DNA of 64,000 nt from Zoogloea sp041914405 (GTDB lineage: Bacteria; Pseudomonadota; Gammaproteobacteria; Burkholderiales; Rhodocyclaceae). This document shows, piece after piece, positions 51,300 to 59,462 of the stretch. The DNA lies in assembly GCF_041914405.1 (NCBI RefSeq), contig NZ_JAYSDK010000001.1, positions 124,001 to 188,000 of the forward strand, written 5' to 3'. The notes below the pieces were generated by a model, which ran no database searches, was not told the origin of the DNA, and saw nothing but the letters and a program-made list of their open reading frames with translations. The position numbers and the translations under genes were made by a program. Every line of letters starts with the position of its first letter. The first letter of the stretch is position 1.

Positions 51300-51914
51300 C
51301 TACGGCAGCGCGGCGGACGGCCGTGCCGCGATGCACTCGCGCCAGGCGGCCAGGCGCTGATGGGCGGGATCGAGTCCCTGCCCCACCAGGGCGCCGAACT
51401 CCACGAAGCAGAACAGCAGGATATCGGCCACCGTCAGCGCGTCGCCGGCAATATACGGCTTGTCGCCGAGCTGTGCCTCGAACCACGCGAGACCCTCGCG
51501 GGCGCTCTGCTTGAGGTCGTCGGCAGCCTGGGGCAGGCAACGCACCCGTTCCTGGAACAACGGCAGGCCTTCGGCGCCGCGGAAGCCGGCGGTCATCGGC
51601 TGGACCACCAGCAGGTCCACGCGCCGCCACCACATGCGCGTGACGGCGCGGGCCTCCGGCGTGGCGCCGATCAGCGCCGGCGCCGGCCGGAACTCCTCCA
51701 GGTACTCGCAGATTGCGGTGGTCTCGGCAATGCGCAGGCCGCCCTCCAGTTCCAACACCGGCGTCGTGCAGGTCGGGTTGATGGCCTGCCAGGCCGGCTG
51801 GCGGTTCTCGCCGGCGATGATGTCCACCACCACATGGTCGAGGGAAATGCCCTTCTCGGCGGCGAACATCCTGACGACGCGCGGGTTGGGTCCGATCGAG
51901 GTGTACAGCTTCAT
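51300..51914 (-). CDS. glutathione S-transferase family protein
   Basis: The protein has 204 residues. The N-terminal thioredoxin-like part is MKLYTSIGPNPRVVRMFAAEKGI with the cis-Pro region TTPVLELEGGLRIAETTAICEYLEE. An all-helical C-terminal domain follows, with LAWFEAQLGDKPYIAGDALTVADILLF. Catalytic Ser/Cys is not obvious; Ser6 is a candidate. In degradation clusters GSTs perform isomerisation, ether cleavage or dehalogenation. It lies 16 bp downstream of an atypical SDR. Confidence 0.9.
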   Translation of the reverse strand: MKLYTSIGPNPRVVRMFAAEKGISLDHVVVDIIAGENRQPAWQAINPTCTTPVLELEGGLRIAETTAICEYLEEFRPAPALIGATPEARAVTRMWWRRVDLLVVQPMTAGFRGAEGLPLFQERVRCLPQAADDLKQSAREGLAWFEAQLGDKPYIAGDALTVADILLFCFVEFGALVGQGLDPAHQRLAAWRECIAARPSAALP

Positions 51915-51930
51915 GGCCGGCGCGCTCCGC

Positions 51931-52689
51931 TCAGAACTGCACGCGCTTGGTGTAGCCGCCGTCGATCACCAGGTTGGTACCGGTGATGTAGGAGGCCGCC
52001 GGGCTGGACAGGAAAACCATCGCGCGGGCCACGTCTTCCGGCGCGCCGAAGCGGCCGAGGGGCATCTCGGAGAGGGTCTTGTCGTACAGCTCGGGCATCG
52101 CCTCCTTGATCATCGACCAGTTGCCGCCCGGGTAGGCGATGGGGCCGGGGCAGACGGTGTTGACGCGGATCTGCTTGGCGGCCCACAGCTGGGACAGCTG
52201 CTTGGCGTAGGTGATGATGGCCGCCTTGATGGCATTGAAGGCCTGCGGGTAGATGAAGGTTTCCACGGCCGCGGTGCTGGACATCAGGATCACCGACGGG
52301 GATTCGGACTTCTCGAGGAAGGGCTCGAGGGTCTGGCAGCCGGTGACGGCGCCCATCATGTCGAGGCGGAACGTCATGTCCCAGTCGGTGGTGCCCTGGG
52401 CGCCAGAGGAGCTGGCGTTGTGGATGAAGATGTCGCAGCCGCCCAGGCGCTCGGCGGCGCTGGTCAGCCAGGCCTGGTAGGCGGCGCCGTCGTTCATGTC
52501 GAAGGCGTCGCCGATGACCTTGCCGCCGTGCTGGCGCAGCTCGCCGACGGTCTGCTCGACGCGCTGCTTGTCACGGGAGAAGAAGGCGATGTCACAGCCT
52601 TCCGCCGCGTAGATTTCCAGCGCCGCCTTGCCGATGCCGCGGCTACCGCCGTTGATGATGACTTTCTTACCGCGCAGTCCGAGTTCCAT
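51931..52689 (-). CDS. atypical SDR protein with Phe at the catalytic Tyr position
   Basis: The protein has 252 residues. The cofactor motif GGSRGIG is intact and the catalytic Ser is in ILMSSTAAVE. The YxxxK motif reads FNAIK: by spacing from Ser (13 residues to Tyr, 17 to Lys) the Tyr is replaced by Phe and the Lys is kept. NNAG reads HNAS. The DNA (TTC) is unambiguous. It may lack normal dehydrogenase activity, use the nearby Tyr (four residues before the Phe), or serve another reaction. It follows a REP-like element and precedes the GST gene. Confidence 0.85.
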   Translation of the reverse strand: MELGLRGKKVIINGGSRGIGKAALEIYAAEGCDIAFFSRDKQRVEQTVGELRQHGGKVIGDAFDMNDGAAYQAWLTSAAERLGGCDIFIHNASSSGAQGTTDWDMTFRLDMMGAVTGCQTLEPFLEKSESPSVILMSSTAAVETFIYPQAFNAIKAAIITYAKQLSQLWAAKQIRVNTVCPGPIAYPGGNWSMIKEAMPELYDKTLSEMPLGRFGAPEDVARAMVFLSSPAASYITGTNLVIDGGYTKRVQF

Positions 52690-52753
52690 TTGTCTCTTCC
52701 TTTCGAGTGAAGTGCGGCGGGCTGGCGCCCGTCTGATCTTGCTTGTGTGCGGT

Positions 52754-52816
52754 GGGCGAATGAATTCGCCCCTACATGTCGGTGCTGCCTTTTCGTGGGG
52801 GCGAATTCATTCGCCC
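52754..52816. repeat. REP-like inverted pair, reversed arrangement, overlapping a stop codon
   Basis: Unit 52754-52775 and unit 52795-52816 are inverted but with the tails facing inward, opposite to the pairs at 16063 and 26408. The right unit contains the TGA stop of the ThuA gene (52807-52809). It lies between two genes of one operon. Confidence 0.85.
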
Positions 52817-53580
52817 GCCGCCGGTTCGGCCCGGCCTTTGCCCCAGGCGATGCCCCGGCGCAGCAGTTCGTAGAACACCGGCTGCTCCCAGGCGCACTTC
52901 TGCTTCTCGGGCCAGTAGTCCATGAAGGGCTGCATGTCGTAGTGGCCACGGCAATGGCCGAGGGTCAGGTAAAGCACCGCGCCGGCGCCGATAGGACGCA
53001 GGTAGAGCACCGGGTGGCGGGCGCGCTTCCACTTGCTGCGCGCGAAGCCGGTGCCCTCCCCTTCGAACTCGGTGTCGAGGAGCACGTGCAGTTCGGCGTG
53101 GATGTCGGACAAGTAGAGCTCGTCCACCACCTCGAACGGCTCAATGCCCTTCACCAGCTCATGCTTCGGGTCGGCCACCTCGACCCGGTAGGGGCCGATC
53201 GGCGGATGGGCGATGAACTGGCTGCCGAGGGTTTCCATGAAGTGCGGCGCCAGCGCGGGCGAATCCACCAGGCCGTTGTCGAGGAAGCGCAGGATCGACG
53301 CGGTGCCATGCAGCGCGTACCAGCGCCCGCCGCCGGCGACCCAGGCGCGCAGGGCTTCCTGCTCGTCAAGGCTGGGGACGACATCACAGGTGTAGGTCAC
53401 CAGGAAGGCGGCGTTGCGGATCGCGTCGAGGTTCGAGTAGTCCTCGAAGACCCGCACGCGGATACGCTCGTCCTCGCCGAGCAGCTTGAGCAGCTCGAGG
53501 CGGGCGAAGTCGATGTCGTGGAACTTGCCGGAGGCCACCAGCACGCAGTCGATGCGGCCGGGCGTGTTGCTGTCGCTCAT
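52807..53580 (-). CDS. ThuA-like domain protein
   Basis: The protein has 257 residues. It has a class-I glutamine-amidotransferase-like fold of the ThuA (trehalose utilisation) family: CVLVASGKFHDIDFARLELLKLL, RNAAFLVTYTCDVVPSLDEQEALRAWVAGGGRWYALHGT, and VLYLTLGHCRGHYD. The ATG at 53580 follows GAGGAGG; the upstream frame overlaps the VOC gene. The final residues (AAGE-stop) are written by a REP-like element, so the natural C-terminus may have been changed by its insertion. Biochemical role unknown. Confidence 0.85.
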   Translation of the reverse strand: MSDSNTPGRIDCVLVASGKFHDIDFARLELLKLLGEDERIRVRVFEDYSNLDAIRNAAFLVTYTCDVVPSLDEQEALRAWVAGGGRWYALHGTASILRFLDNGLVDSPALAPHFMETLGSQFIAHPPIGPYRVEVADPKHELVKGIEPFEVVDELYLSDIHAELHVLLDTEFEGEGTGFARSKWKRARHPVLYLRPIGAGAVLYLTLGHCRGHYDMQPFMDYWPEKQKCAWEQPVFYELLRRGIAWGKGRAEPAAGE

Positions 53581-53590
53581 CGCCGCCTCC

Positions 53591-54130
53591 TCAGCCCACC
53601 GCGCGGATCGGCTCGCTGCCGTCCCAGTTGCGGGCGGCATCGCGCATCACGTCGAAGAAGGCGTAGTTATCCGGCGGGAAGCAGATCATCTCGATCAGGC
53701 TGCCCGGGCCGCCGCCCGCATCCACGTAGATCGCCTCGCCGCCACCGGGCAGCCAGATCTCCTGCAGCACCGTGGCGCCGGCCTCGGCACAGATCTCCCG
53801 CGCCTTGGCCATGTCCTCGACGACGATGCAGACGTGGTGCAGGCCTTCGCGGCCCTCGCCGCGCCAGCTCTTGTAGATCGACGGCGCGTCGTTGTGCTGC
53901 TCGATGATCTCCACCTGGGTGTCACCCCAGTAGGCGATGTACACCGAGAAGTCGATGCTGGCCGGCTCGCCCTTGTACTTGGCCGCGTCGACGACGATGT
54001 TGGACAGCTTGAAGAACGGGCCGACGCCCATCGTCTCCGTCCAGTAGCGCAGCGCGCCGGGCACGTCGGCCGGCACATAGGCCATCTGCATCACGCTGCC
54101 GAGGCGGCTGATGAGGGATTGATTGCTCAT
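53591..54130 (-). CDS. VOC-family protein (Glyoxalase_4 type)
   Basis: The protein has 179 residues. It opens QMAYVPADVPGALRYWTETMGVGPFFKLSN and contains REGLHHVCIVVEDMAKAREICAEAGATVLQE and GSLIEMICFPP. This fits methylmalonyl-CoA epimerase-like VOC proteins with His and Glu ligands. GAGGAGC precedes the ATG at 54130. It lies 11 bp after an SDR and 10 bp before ThuA. In such clusters these proteins may be isomerases or ring-opening accessory enzymes; the reaction is not clear. Confidence 0.85.
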   Translation of the reverse strand: MSNQSLISRLGSVMQMAYVPADVPGALRYWTETMGVGPFFKLSNIVVDAAKYKGEPASIDFSVYIAYWGDTQVEIIEQHNDAPSIYKSWRGEGREGLHHVCIVVEDMAKAREICAEAGATVLQEIWLPGGGEAIYVDAGGGPGSLIEMICFPPDNYAFFDVMRDAARNWDGSEPIRAVG

Positions 54131-54141
54131 CCTGGTGCTCC

Positions 54142-54939
54142 TCAAGCCTGGGCCGCCGCGGCGACGGCGGCCTGGATTTCTTCGCGGGTGGGGTTGCGGC
54201 GCAGGGTCAGGCCGCCATTCACCTGCAGGTTCTGGCCGGTCATGAAGCACTCGTCGCTGGCCAGCCACACGGCGGCGGCGGCGATGTCCTCCTTGGTGCC
54301 GATGCGTCCGAGCGGGTAGCCGGACAGGAAGCTGTCGAAGAGGCCCGGCACATCCTTGGCACCGGCCGTCATCGGCGTGTCGGTGAGCCCCGGCGAGATG
54401 GAGTTGGCGCGGATACCGCGCTCGCCGAACTCGTGGGCGACGCAGCGGATCACGTGGTCGGTGCCGGCCTTGGTGCCCATGTAGGCGGCGTGGTCGTTGA
54501 GCATGATGGTGGCGGTCGCCGAGCTGATCTGGATGATCGAGCCGCCCTTGGCCAGAGTGTCCACCGCCGCCTGGCAGAAGTAGAACGGGCCCTTGAACTG
54601 CAGGTCGGTGATCTGGTCGATCTCCGCCACGGTGGTTTCGGTGAAGCCCTTCAGCAGGCCCCAGCCGGTGGCATTCACCGCGATGTCCACATGGCCGCCC
54701 CAGTCCTTGGCGAAGGCGAACAGGGCCGCGACCTCGTCCTTGCTGGTGATGTCGCACTGGTAGGCCGCGCCGCCGATGGTCCTGGCGAAGCGGTCCAGCT
54801 CGTCCAGCTTGCGGCCGGCGACGACGACCCGTGCGCCTTCGTCCGTGAAGCGGCGGGCGATGACCTGGCCCATGTTGTCCTTGCCGGCGGCGCCGAGAAC
54901 GATCGCCACCTTGCCTTCGAGTTTCTTGCTGGCTGCCAT
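54142..54939 (-). CDS. SDR protein with divergent cofactor loop
   Basis: The protein has 265 residues. The glycine loop reads LGAAGKDNMG rather than TGxxxGxG, somewhat like enoyl-ACP reductase-type SDRs, and NNAG reads NATG. The active site S...YMGTK is intact, and the C-terminus has VNGGLTLRRNP. It may therefore be a reductase of a C=C bond or a carbonyl rather than a simple alcohol dehydrogenase. Its ATG lies 1 bp after the stop of the upstream SDR gene. Confidence 0.87.
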   Translation of the reverse strand: MAASKKLEGKVAIVLGAAGKDNMGQVIARRFTDEGARVVVAGRKLDELDRFARTIGGAAYQCDITSKDEVAALFAFAKDWGGHVDIAVNATGWGLLKGFTETTVAEIDQITDLQFKGPFYFCQAAVDTLAKGGSIIQISSATATIMLNDHAAYMGTKAGTDHVIRCVAHEFGERGIRANSISPGLTDTPMTAGAKDVPGLFDSFLSGYPLGRIGTKEDIAAAAVWLASDECFMTGQNLQVNGGLTLRRNPTREEIQAAVAAAAQA

Positions 54940-54940
54940 G

Positions 54941-55669
54941 TCAGGCTCCTCCGCCGATGATCGATGAAGCGTTGTCGAGAACGATGTGGGCGCCGCTCAT
55001 GTGGCGCGATTCGTCGGAGGCCAGGAACAGCACCGTGTTGGCCACGTCGGTGGGCTGGCCGAGACCGGGCAGCGTGTCGGCGCCGACCGCCGCCAGCAGC
55101 GGGGTGTTGATCATTCCGGGCAGGATCGCGTTGCAGCGCATCGCGTAGCCCTTCTCGCGGATGTGCGCGGCGATGGTGGTGGTCAGCGCCAGGATCGCCC
55201 CCTTGGCGGCGGCGTAGGTGATGACCCCCGGAAAGCCGCGGATCGCCGACAAGGACGAGATGTTGATGATCGAGCCGGTGACGCCGGGGTTGGCCTTCAT
55301 CGCCCTGATGGCGGCCTGGCAGCCGAGAAAGGTGCCCTCGGCGTGGATCGCGTTGAGCAGCCGGTACTGTTCCAGCGTGGCCGTCTCGATGTCGGCCGGC
55401 ACGACGATGCCGGCGTTATTCACCAGGATGTCGAGCTTGCCGAAGCGCTCCAGCGCAGTGCCGACGGCCTTGTGCCAGTCGTCTTCGCTGCGCACGTCAT
55501 GGCGCACGAAGATCCCGTCGATATCCCGGGCGAGGGCCTGGCCAGCCTCCTCGTTGAGGTCGGTGACGACCACCCGCGCGCCTTCGCGCGCCAGCGCCTG
55601 GGCATCGGCACGGCCGAGGCCCGATGCGGCGCCGGTGACGAGGGCCACCTTTCCATTCACACGTGCCAT
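54941..55669 (-). CDS. SDR dehydrogenase, first gene of the oxidoreductase operon
   Basis: The protein has 242 residues. It has TGAASGLG, NNAG, active site S...YAAAK, and DESRHMSG near the C-terminus. It is a paralogue of the SDR at 38187, with shared AKGAILAL and DESRH stretches. AAGGAGACAG lies before the ATG at 55669, and the conserved operator at 55726 lies 56 bp upstream. It is probably the first gene of a ten-gene unit running to 48024. Confidence 0.9.
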   Translation of the reverse strand: MARVNGKVALVTGAASGLGRADAQALAREGARVVVTDLNEEAGQALARDIDGIFVRHDVRSEDDWHKAVGTALERFGKLDILVNNAGIVVPADIETATLEQYRLLNAIHAEGTFLGCQAAIRAMKANPGVTGSIINISSLSAIRGFPGVITYAAAKGAILALTTTIAAHIREKGYAMRCNAILPGMINTPLLAAVGADTLPGLGQPTDVANTVLFLASDESRHMSGAHIVLDNASSIIGGGA

Positions 55670-55725
55670 TCTTCTGTCTCCTTCGGTCGATCTGCGCGGC
55701 CCGCCTCGACGGGCGGACTCACTTC

Positions 55726-55747
55726 AAAAACAGACTTGATTCTTTTT
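55726..55747. promoter_or_regulatory. operator-like 22-bp palindrome, site 7
   Basis: Arms AAAAAC and CTTTTT are 10 bp apart, with inner CAGACTTGATTC. It lies directly between the terminator of the RND operon and the first SDR of the next operon, in an A/T-rich stretch that likely holds the promoter. Confidence 0.45.
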
Positions 55748-55750
55748 ATA

Positions 55751-55800
55751 AAAAGCGGACGCCGGGACCAATCTGGGGACCGCCACTTTCCCGGCGTCCG
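55751..55800 (-). terminator. rho-independent terminator of the RND transport operon
   Basis: An 11-bp stem CGGACGCCGGG/CCCGGCGTCCG (55756-55800, 23-nt loop) is followed on the minus strand by CTTTTTATAAAAAG. It begins 12 bp past the RND stop. Confidence 0.75.
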
Positions 55801-55811
55801 GGCGCAAGAAC

Positions 55812-58271
55812 TCAATCCTGCAGCGCCTCCTCCGGCATCAGCGCCTTTTCCGCCGGGCTCATCACGTGGTTCTTCACGGTCTCGCCCTTGAGCAGGAAGT
55901 GGGACAGGGCCGGGATCAGGATCAGCGCGCCGAGCATGTTCCACAGGAACATGAAGGTCAGCAGGATGCCCATGTCGGCCTGGAACTTGATCGGCGACCA
56001 GGCCCAGGTGATCACGCCGGCGGCGAGGGTCACGCCGACCAGAGCCACCACCTTGCCGGTGAAGGCCACCGAGCGCTGGTAGGCCTCGCCGAGGGAGTAA
56101 CCCATGCGCTGCTGGGCCAGCTGCACGCTGAGCAGGTACAGCGCGTAATCCACGCCGATACCGACGCCGAGGGCCACCACCGGCAGCGTCGCGACCTTCA
56201 CGCCGATGCCGAGCTTGACCATCAGGGCTTCGGCCAGCACCGAGGTGAGGACCAGCGGCAGCACCGCCACCACCACCGCCCGCCAGCTGCGGAAAGTGAT
56301 CGCGCACAGCAGGATCACCGACGCATAGACGTAGAGCAGCATGGTGCGGTTGGCGTCGCGAACCACGATGTTGGTGGCCGCATCGACGCCGGAGCTACCG
56401 GCCGCCAGCAGGAACTGGCGATCCTTGGTGTCGTGCTGGGCGGCGAACTCGCTGGCCGCGGCGACAACCCGGTCGAGGGTCTCGGCCTTGTGGTCGGACA
56501 GGAAGGCCAGCACCGGGATCAGCGAACACTGGGTGTTGAGGAACTCGGAGTTCCAGCTCATCGCGTTGCCGATCTGCGCGTCGATCAGGCCCTGGTTGTC
56601 GCTGACGGTGATCCACTTCGGGTTGCCCTCGAAGCCGCCGGCGGTGTAGTTGCGCACCGTGTCGGCCAGGGACACCGTCTGCTGCACGCCGGGGACCTGG
56701 GCCAGGTGCCAGGCGAGGCGGTCGGTCTCGGTGAGGGTCTCGAAGGAGCGGCAGCTGTCGGGCGGGGTCTTCACCATCACGGCGAACACGTCGCTGGAGA
56801 TGCCGTAGTTGGCGGTGATGAAGGCGTTGTCCTGGTTGTAGCGGGAATCCGGGCGCAATTCGGGCGCGCCGGCGTCCAGGTCGCCGATCTTCAGGTCGTG
56901 GGAGACGACGAAGCCGATCACGCCGAGCACGGTGCTGGCGACGATGGCGATGGTCGCCCAGCGGCGCTCGGTGAAGTGGTCCAGGCAGGCCCACAGCTTG
57001 CCCATGCCGCGGCCCTTGATCTCGTCGCTCTCCTCCTTGAGGCTGCGCTTGGCGGCCGCGGGGCTGACACCGACGTAGGACAGCAGCACCGGCAGCAGGA
57101 TCAGGTTGGTGGTAATGAGCACCGCCACGCCGAGGCTGGCGGTCATCGCCAGTTCGCGGATCACCGGGATGTCGATCACCATCAGCACCGCGAAGCCCAC
57201 CGCGTCGGCCAAGAGCGCGGTAAGGCCGGCCAGGAACAGGCGGCGGAAGGTGTAGCGGGCCGCCACCAGCTTGTGGGTGCCGCGGCCGACGTCCTGCATG
57301 ATGCCGTTCATCTTCTGGGCGCCGTGGCTGATGCCGATGGCGAAAACCAGGAAAGGCACCAGGATCGAGAACGGGTCGAGGCCGTAGCCGAAGGTGACGA
57401 CCAGACCAAGCTGCCAGATCACCGCCACCAGCGAGCAGAACAGCACCAGGCCGGTACTGCGCACGCAGCGGGTGAACATGTAGATGATGAAGGTGGCGAT
57501 CGCTGCGGCGATGGCGAAGAAGGTCATCACCTTCTGCAGACCGTCAATGAGATCGCCGGCCAGCTTGGCGAAGCCGATCACGTAGATGTTGACCTTGGCG
57601 TCCGGGCCGCTGGCGTAGCGGGCGCGGATGTCCTCCAGCGACTTCGACAGGTCGTGGTAATTGACCGCATTGCCGTCGCCGTCCTTGGACAGCAGCGGGA
57701 TCTGGATCATGCTCGACTTGTAGTTGTTGGCCACCAGGCTGCCCACCACGCCGGCACGGCCGATGTTGATGCGCAGATCCTCGATGGATTTGGCCGAGCC
57801 GTCGTAGTCGTTGGGCAGCACCGGACCGCCGGTGAAGCCTTCCTCGGTCACTTCGACCCAGCGCACCACCGGTGTGAAGATGGACTTCATCCAGGCCCGG
57901 TCGACGCCCTTCAGGATGAAGATCTCGTCGTTGATCTTGGCCAGGGTGGCGAGGTAGTCGGCGTCGAAGATGTCGCCCTTGGGGTTTTCGATGACGACCC
58001 GCACCGAATCCCCGAGACCGCGCAACTGTTCCCGGTTTTCCAGGTAGTTGGTGATGTAGGGATGGCTGTGGGGCAGCATCTTGTCGAAGCTGGCGTTCAC
58101 CGTCATGCCGCGCAACTGGAACGCGAAGAAGAGGGTGATCACCAGGCAGCCGAGCACGAGCAGCGCCCGGTTGTTGAAGATGAGTCGTTCGAGCAGGCTG
58201 CCGGAGCGTTCGTCGAAATCCTTCGGATCCGAGATCACGGCCATCTGCTGCTGATTGTGGCTAAGGTCCAT
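55812..58271 (-). CDS. RND-superfamily (MMPL/SSD-like) transporter
   Basis: The protein has 819 residues. One helix near residue 35 (LLVLGCLVITLFFAFQL) leads to a large periplasmic loop. A block of five or six helices follows (FFAIAAAIATFIIYMF, GLVLFCSLVAVIWQLGLVVTFG, ILVPFLVFAIGISHGAQ), then a second copy of loop plus helix block, giving about 12 membrane spans. GISHGAQ and the later GVGIGVDYALYLL are the conserved RND/MMPL helix-4-type motifs. Such MMPL proteins move lipids or sterol-like molecules. The ATG at 58271 is chosen; a GTG at 58280 is possible. It is the last gene of the DUF1302 - DUF1329 - YCF48 - RND operon. Import or export of the hydrophobic substrate is inferred. Confidence 0.9.
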   Translation of the reverse strand: MDLSHNQQQMAVISDPKDFDERSGSLLERLIFNNRALLVLGCLVITLFFAFQLRGMTVNASFDKMLPHSHPYITNYLENREQLRGLGDSVRVVIENPKGDIFDADYLATLAKINDEIFILKGVDRAWMKSIFTPVVRWVEVTEEGFTGGPVLPNDYDGSAKSIEDLRINIGRAGVVGSLVANNYKSSMIQIPLLSKDGDGNAVNYHDLSKSLEDIRARYASGPDAKVNIYVIGFAKLAGDLIDGLQKVMTFFAIAAAIATFIIYMFTRCVRSTGLVLFCSLVAVIWQLGLVVTFGYGLDPFSILVPFLVFAIGISHGAQKMNGIMQDVGRGTHKLVAARYTFRRLFLAGLTALLADAVGFAVLMVIDIPVIRELAMTASLGVAVLITTNLILLPVLLSYVGVSPAAAKRSLKEESDEIKGRGMGKLWACLDHFTERRWATIAIVASTVLGVIGFVVSHDLKIGDLDAGAPELRPDSRYNQDNAFITANYGISSDVFAVMVKTPPDSCRSFETLTETDRLAWHLAQVPGVQQTVSLADTVRNYTAGGFEGNPKWITVSDNQGLIDAQIGNAMSWNSEFLNTQCSLIPVLAFLSDHKAETLDRVVAAASEFAAQHDTKDRQFLLAAGSSGVDAATNIVVRDANRTMLLYVYASVILLCAITFRSWRAVVVAVLPLVLTSVLAEALMVKLGIGVKVATLPVVALGVGIGVDYALYLLSVQLAQQRMGYSLGEAYQRSVAFTGKVVALVGVTLAAGVITWAWSPIKFQADMGILLTFMFLWNMLGALILIPALSHFLLKGETVKNHVMSPAEKALMPEEALQD

Positions 58272-58311
58272 GGCACTCACACTGAGGTTGGCAGGGGCGG
58301 CAGGGGCGCGC

Positions 58312-59373
58312 TCACTGGATGGATTCGAGGCGCACGCCTTCGGCGCCGACGAGGACGATCCGCTTGTCGTCCAGCGGGGCGAGGCCGAAATAGGCCATCG
58401 GGCGGCTGGTCTTGACGGGCTGGAAGGTCTTGCCGTCGTCGCGGCTGACGTTCACCGCGCCGGCCTGGGTGGTCAGCAGCACGCTGCCACCATTGAGCGC
58501 CACGCCGCCGGTGATGCCGGCCGGGGTGCCGAGGGAGGCCTTCTCCCAGCTGCGGCCCTGGTCATCGCTGCGGTACAGGCTGCCGCGCATGCCGAAGGCC
58601 AGCACGGTGTCCTTGTCGGTGACGACGAGGCCGAACAGGGTGCCCTTGTAGGGCGTCGGGGCCTGCACGAAGCGCTGCGAGGCCTTGTCGAAGCGCCACA
58701 CCGCGCCCTGCTCGCCAGTCAGGTAGAGACTGCCGGCGCGCCCGCGGATGCTGTAGAAGTGCAGCTCGCCGGGGTTGTCGGTGCGGTCCATCCACGGCGT
58801 CCAGGTCTTGCCGCCGTCGGTGGTGCGGAACAGGCGGTTGAAGGTGCCGACGACGAAGCCGGTCGTCTCGTTCTCGAAATACACATCGAGGAAGGGCTGG
58901 GTACCGCCACCGGCCTGCAGGTTCTTTTCCCGCTCGACCAGCATCGCCGCCTCCGGCGCGCCGGAGCCCTGGAAATGCCGCAGCGTCAGCTCGGCCGCCT
59001 GTACACCGTCGAGCTGCTTGACCCAGGTGGCGCCGCCATCGCTGGAATGCAGCACGACGCCGCCGTGGCCAACCGCCCAACCGAGCTTGGGGCTCGGGAA
59101 ATTGACCGCCACCAGGTCGGAGCCGACCGGCACGCGGGCCTGGGTCCAGCTGGCACCGGCGTCGTCGGAATAGATGATCATGCCGCGCAGGCCGACGGCG
59201 ACGATGCGCGTACCGGCCACCGCCGAGCCGAGCAGCGCGCTGGTCGCGCCGATCTTGCTCTGGGCTGCGGGGATGTTGATCGGATTGTCGAACGCCAGGG
59301 CGGTCCCCGCCTGCGTCGATGCGATGAGTAGCAGGGACGCGACGACCCCTGCCTTTTTTATTATCGGCAACAC
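58312..59373 (-). CDS. secreted YCF48-like beta-propeller protein
   Basis: The protein has 353 residues. The start is a GTG at 59373, 7 bp after AAGGAG. A signal peptide (VVASLLLIASTQAGTALA) precedes repeated blades with SDDAGASWTQ, SSDGGATWVKQ, TTDGGKTWTPW, SDDQGRSWEKA and SRDDGKTFQPV. These are the BNR/YCF48 hallmark of photosystem II assembly-factor HCF136 relatives. In bacteria such proteins occur next to MMPL/RND and DUF1329 genes and probably act as periplasmic scaffolds. It lies about 40 bp before the RND gene. Confidence 0.9.
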   Translation of the reverse strand: MLPIIKKAGVVASLLLIASTQAGTALAFDNPINIPAAQSKIGATSALLGSAVAGTRIVAVGLRGMIIYSDDAGASWTQARVPVGSDLVAVNFPSPKLGWAVGHGGVVLHSSDGGATWVKQLDGVQAAELTLRHFQGSGAPEAAMLVEREKNLQAGGGTQPFLDVYFENETTGFVVGTFNRLFRTTDGGKTWTPWMDRTDNPGELHFYSIRGRAGSLYLTGEQGAVWRFDKASQRFVQAPTPYKGTLFGLVVTDKDTVLAFGMRGSLYRSDDQGRSWEKASLGTPAGITGGVALNGGSVLLTTQAGAVNVSRDDGKTFQPVKTSRPMAYFGLAPLDDKRIVLVGAEGVRLESIQ

Positions 59374-59462
59374 GTGTGTTCTCCTTCCACCAGGTGAGAC
59401 TGGGGCAGGCGCCGGACCGGATGCACCGGCCCGCGCCTGTCGGGGTGAGGCTGGGTGCTGGC

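Noticed and set aside
13209..52816. Possible CRISPR repeats
   Set aside because: The repeats are palindromic, in pairs kilobases apart, with no regular spacers and no cas genes, so they fit REP-like elements.
55866..58415. 849-residue open frame opposite the RND transporter
   Set aside because: It is a shadow frame rich in Gly, His and Asp with no motif; the minus-strand transporter has 12 clear membrane segments.
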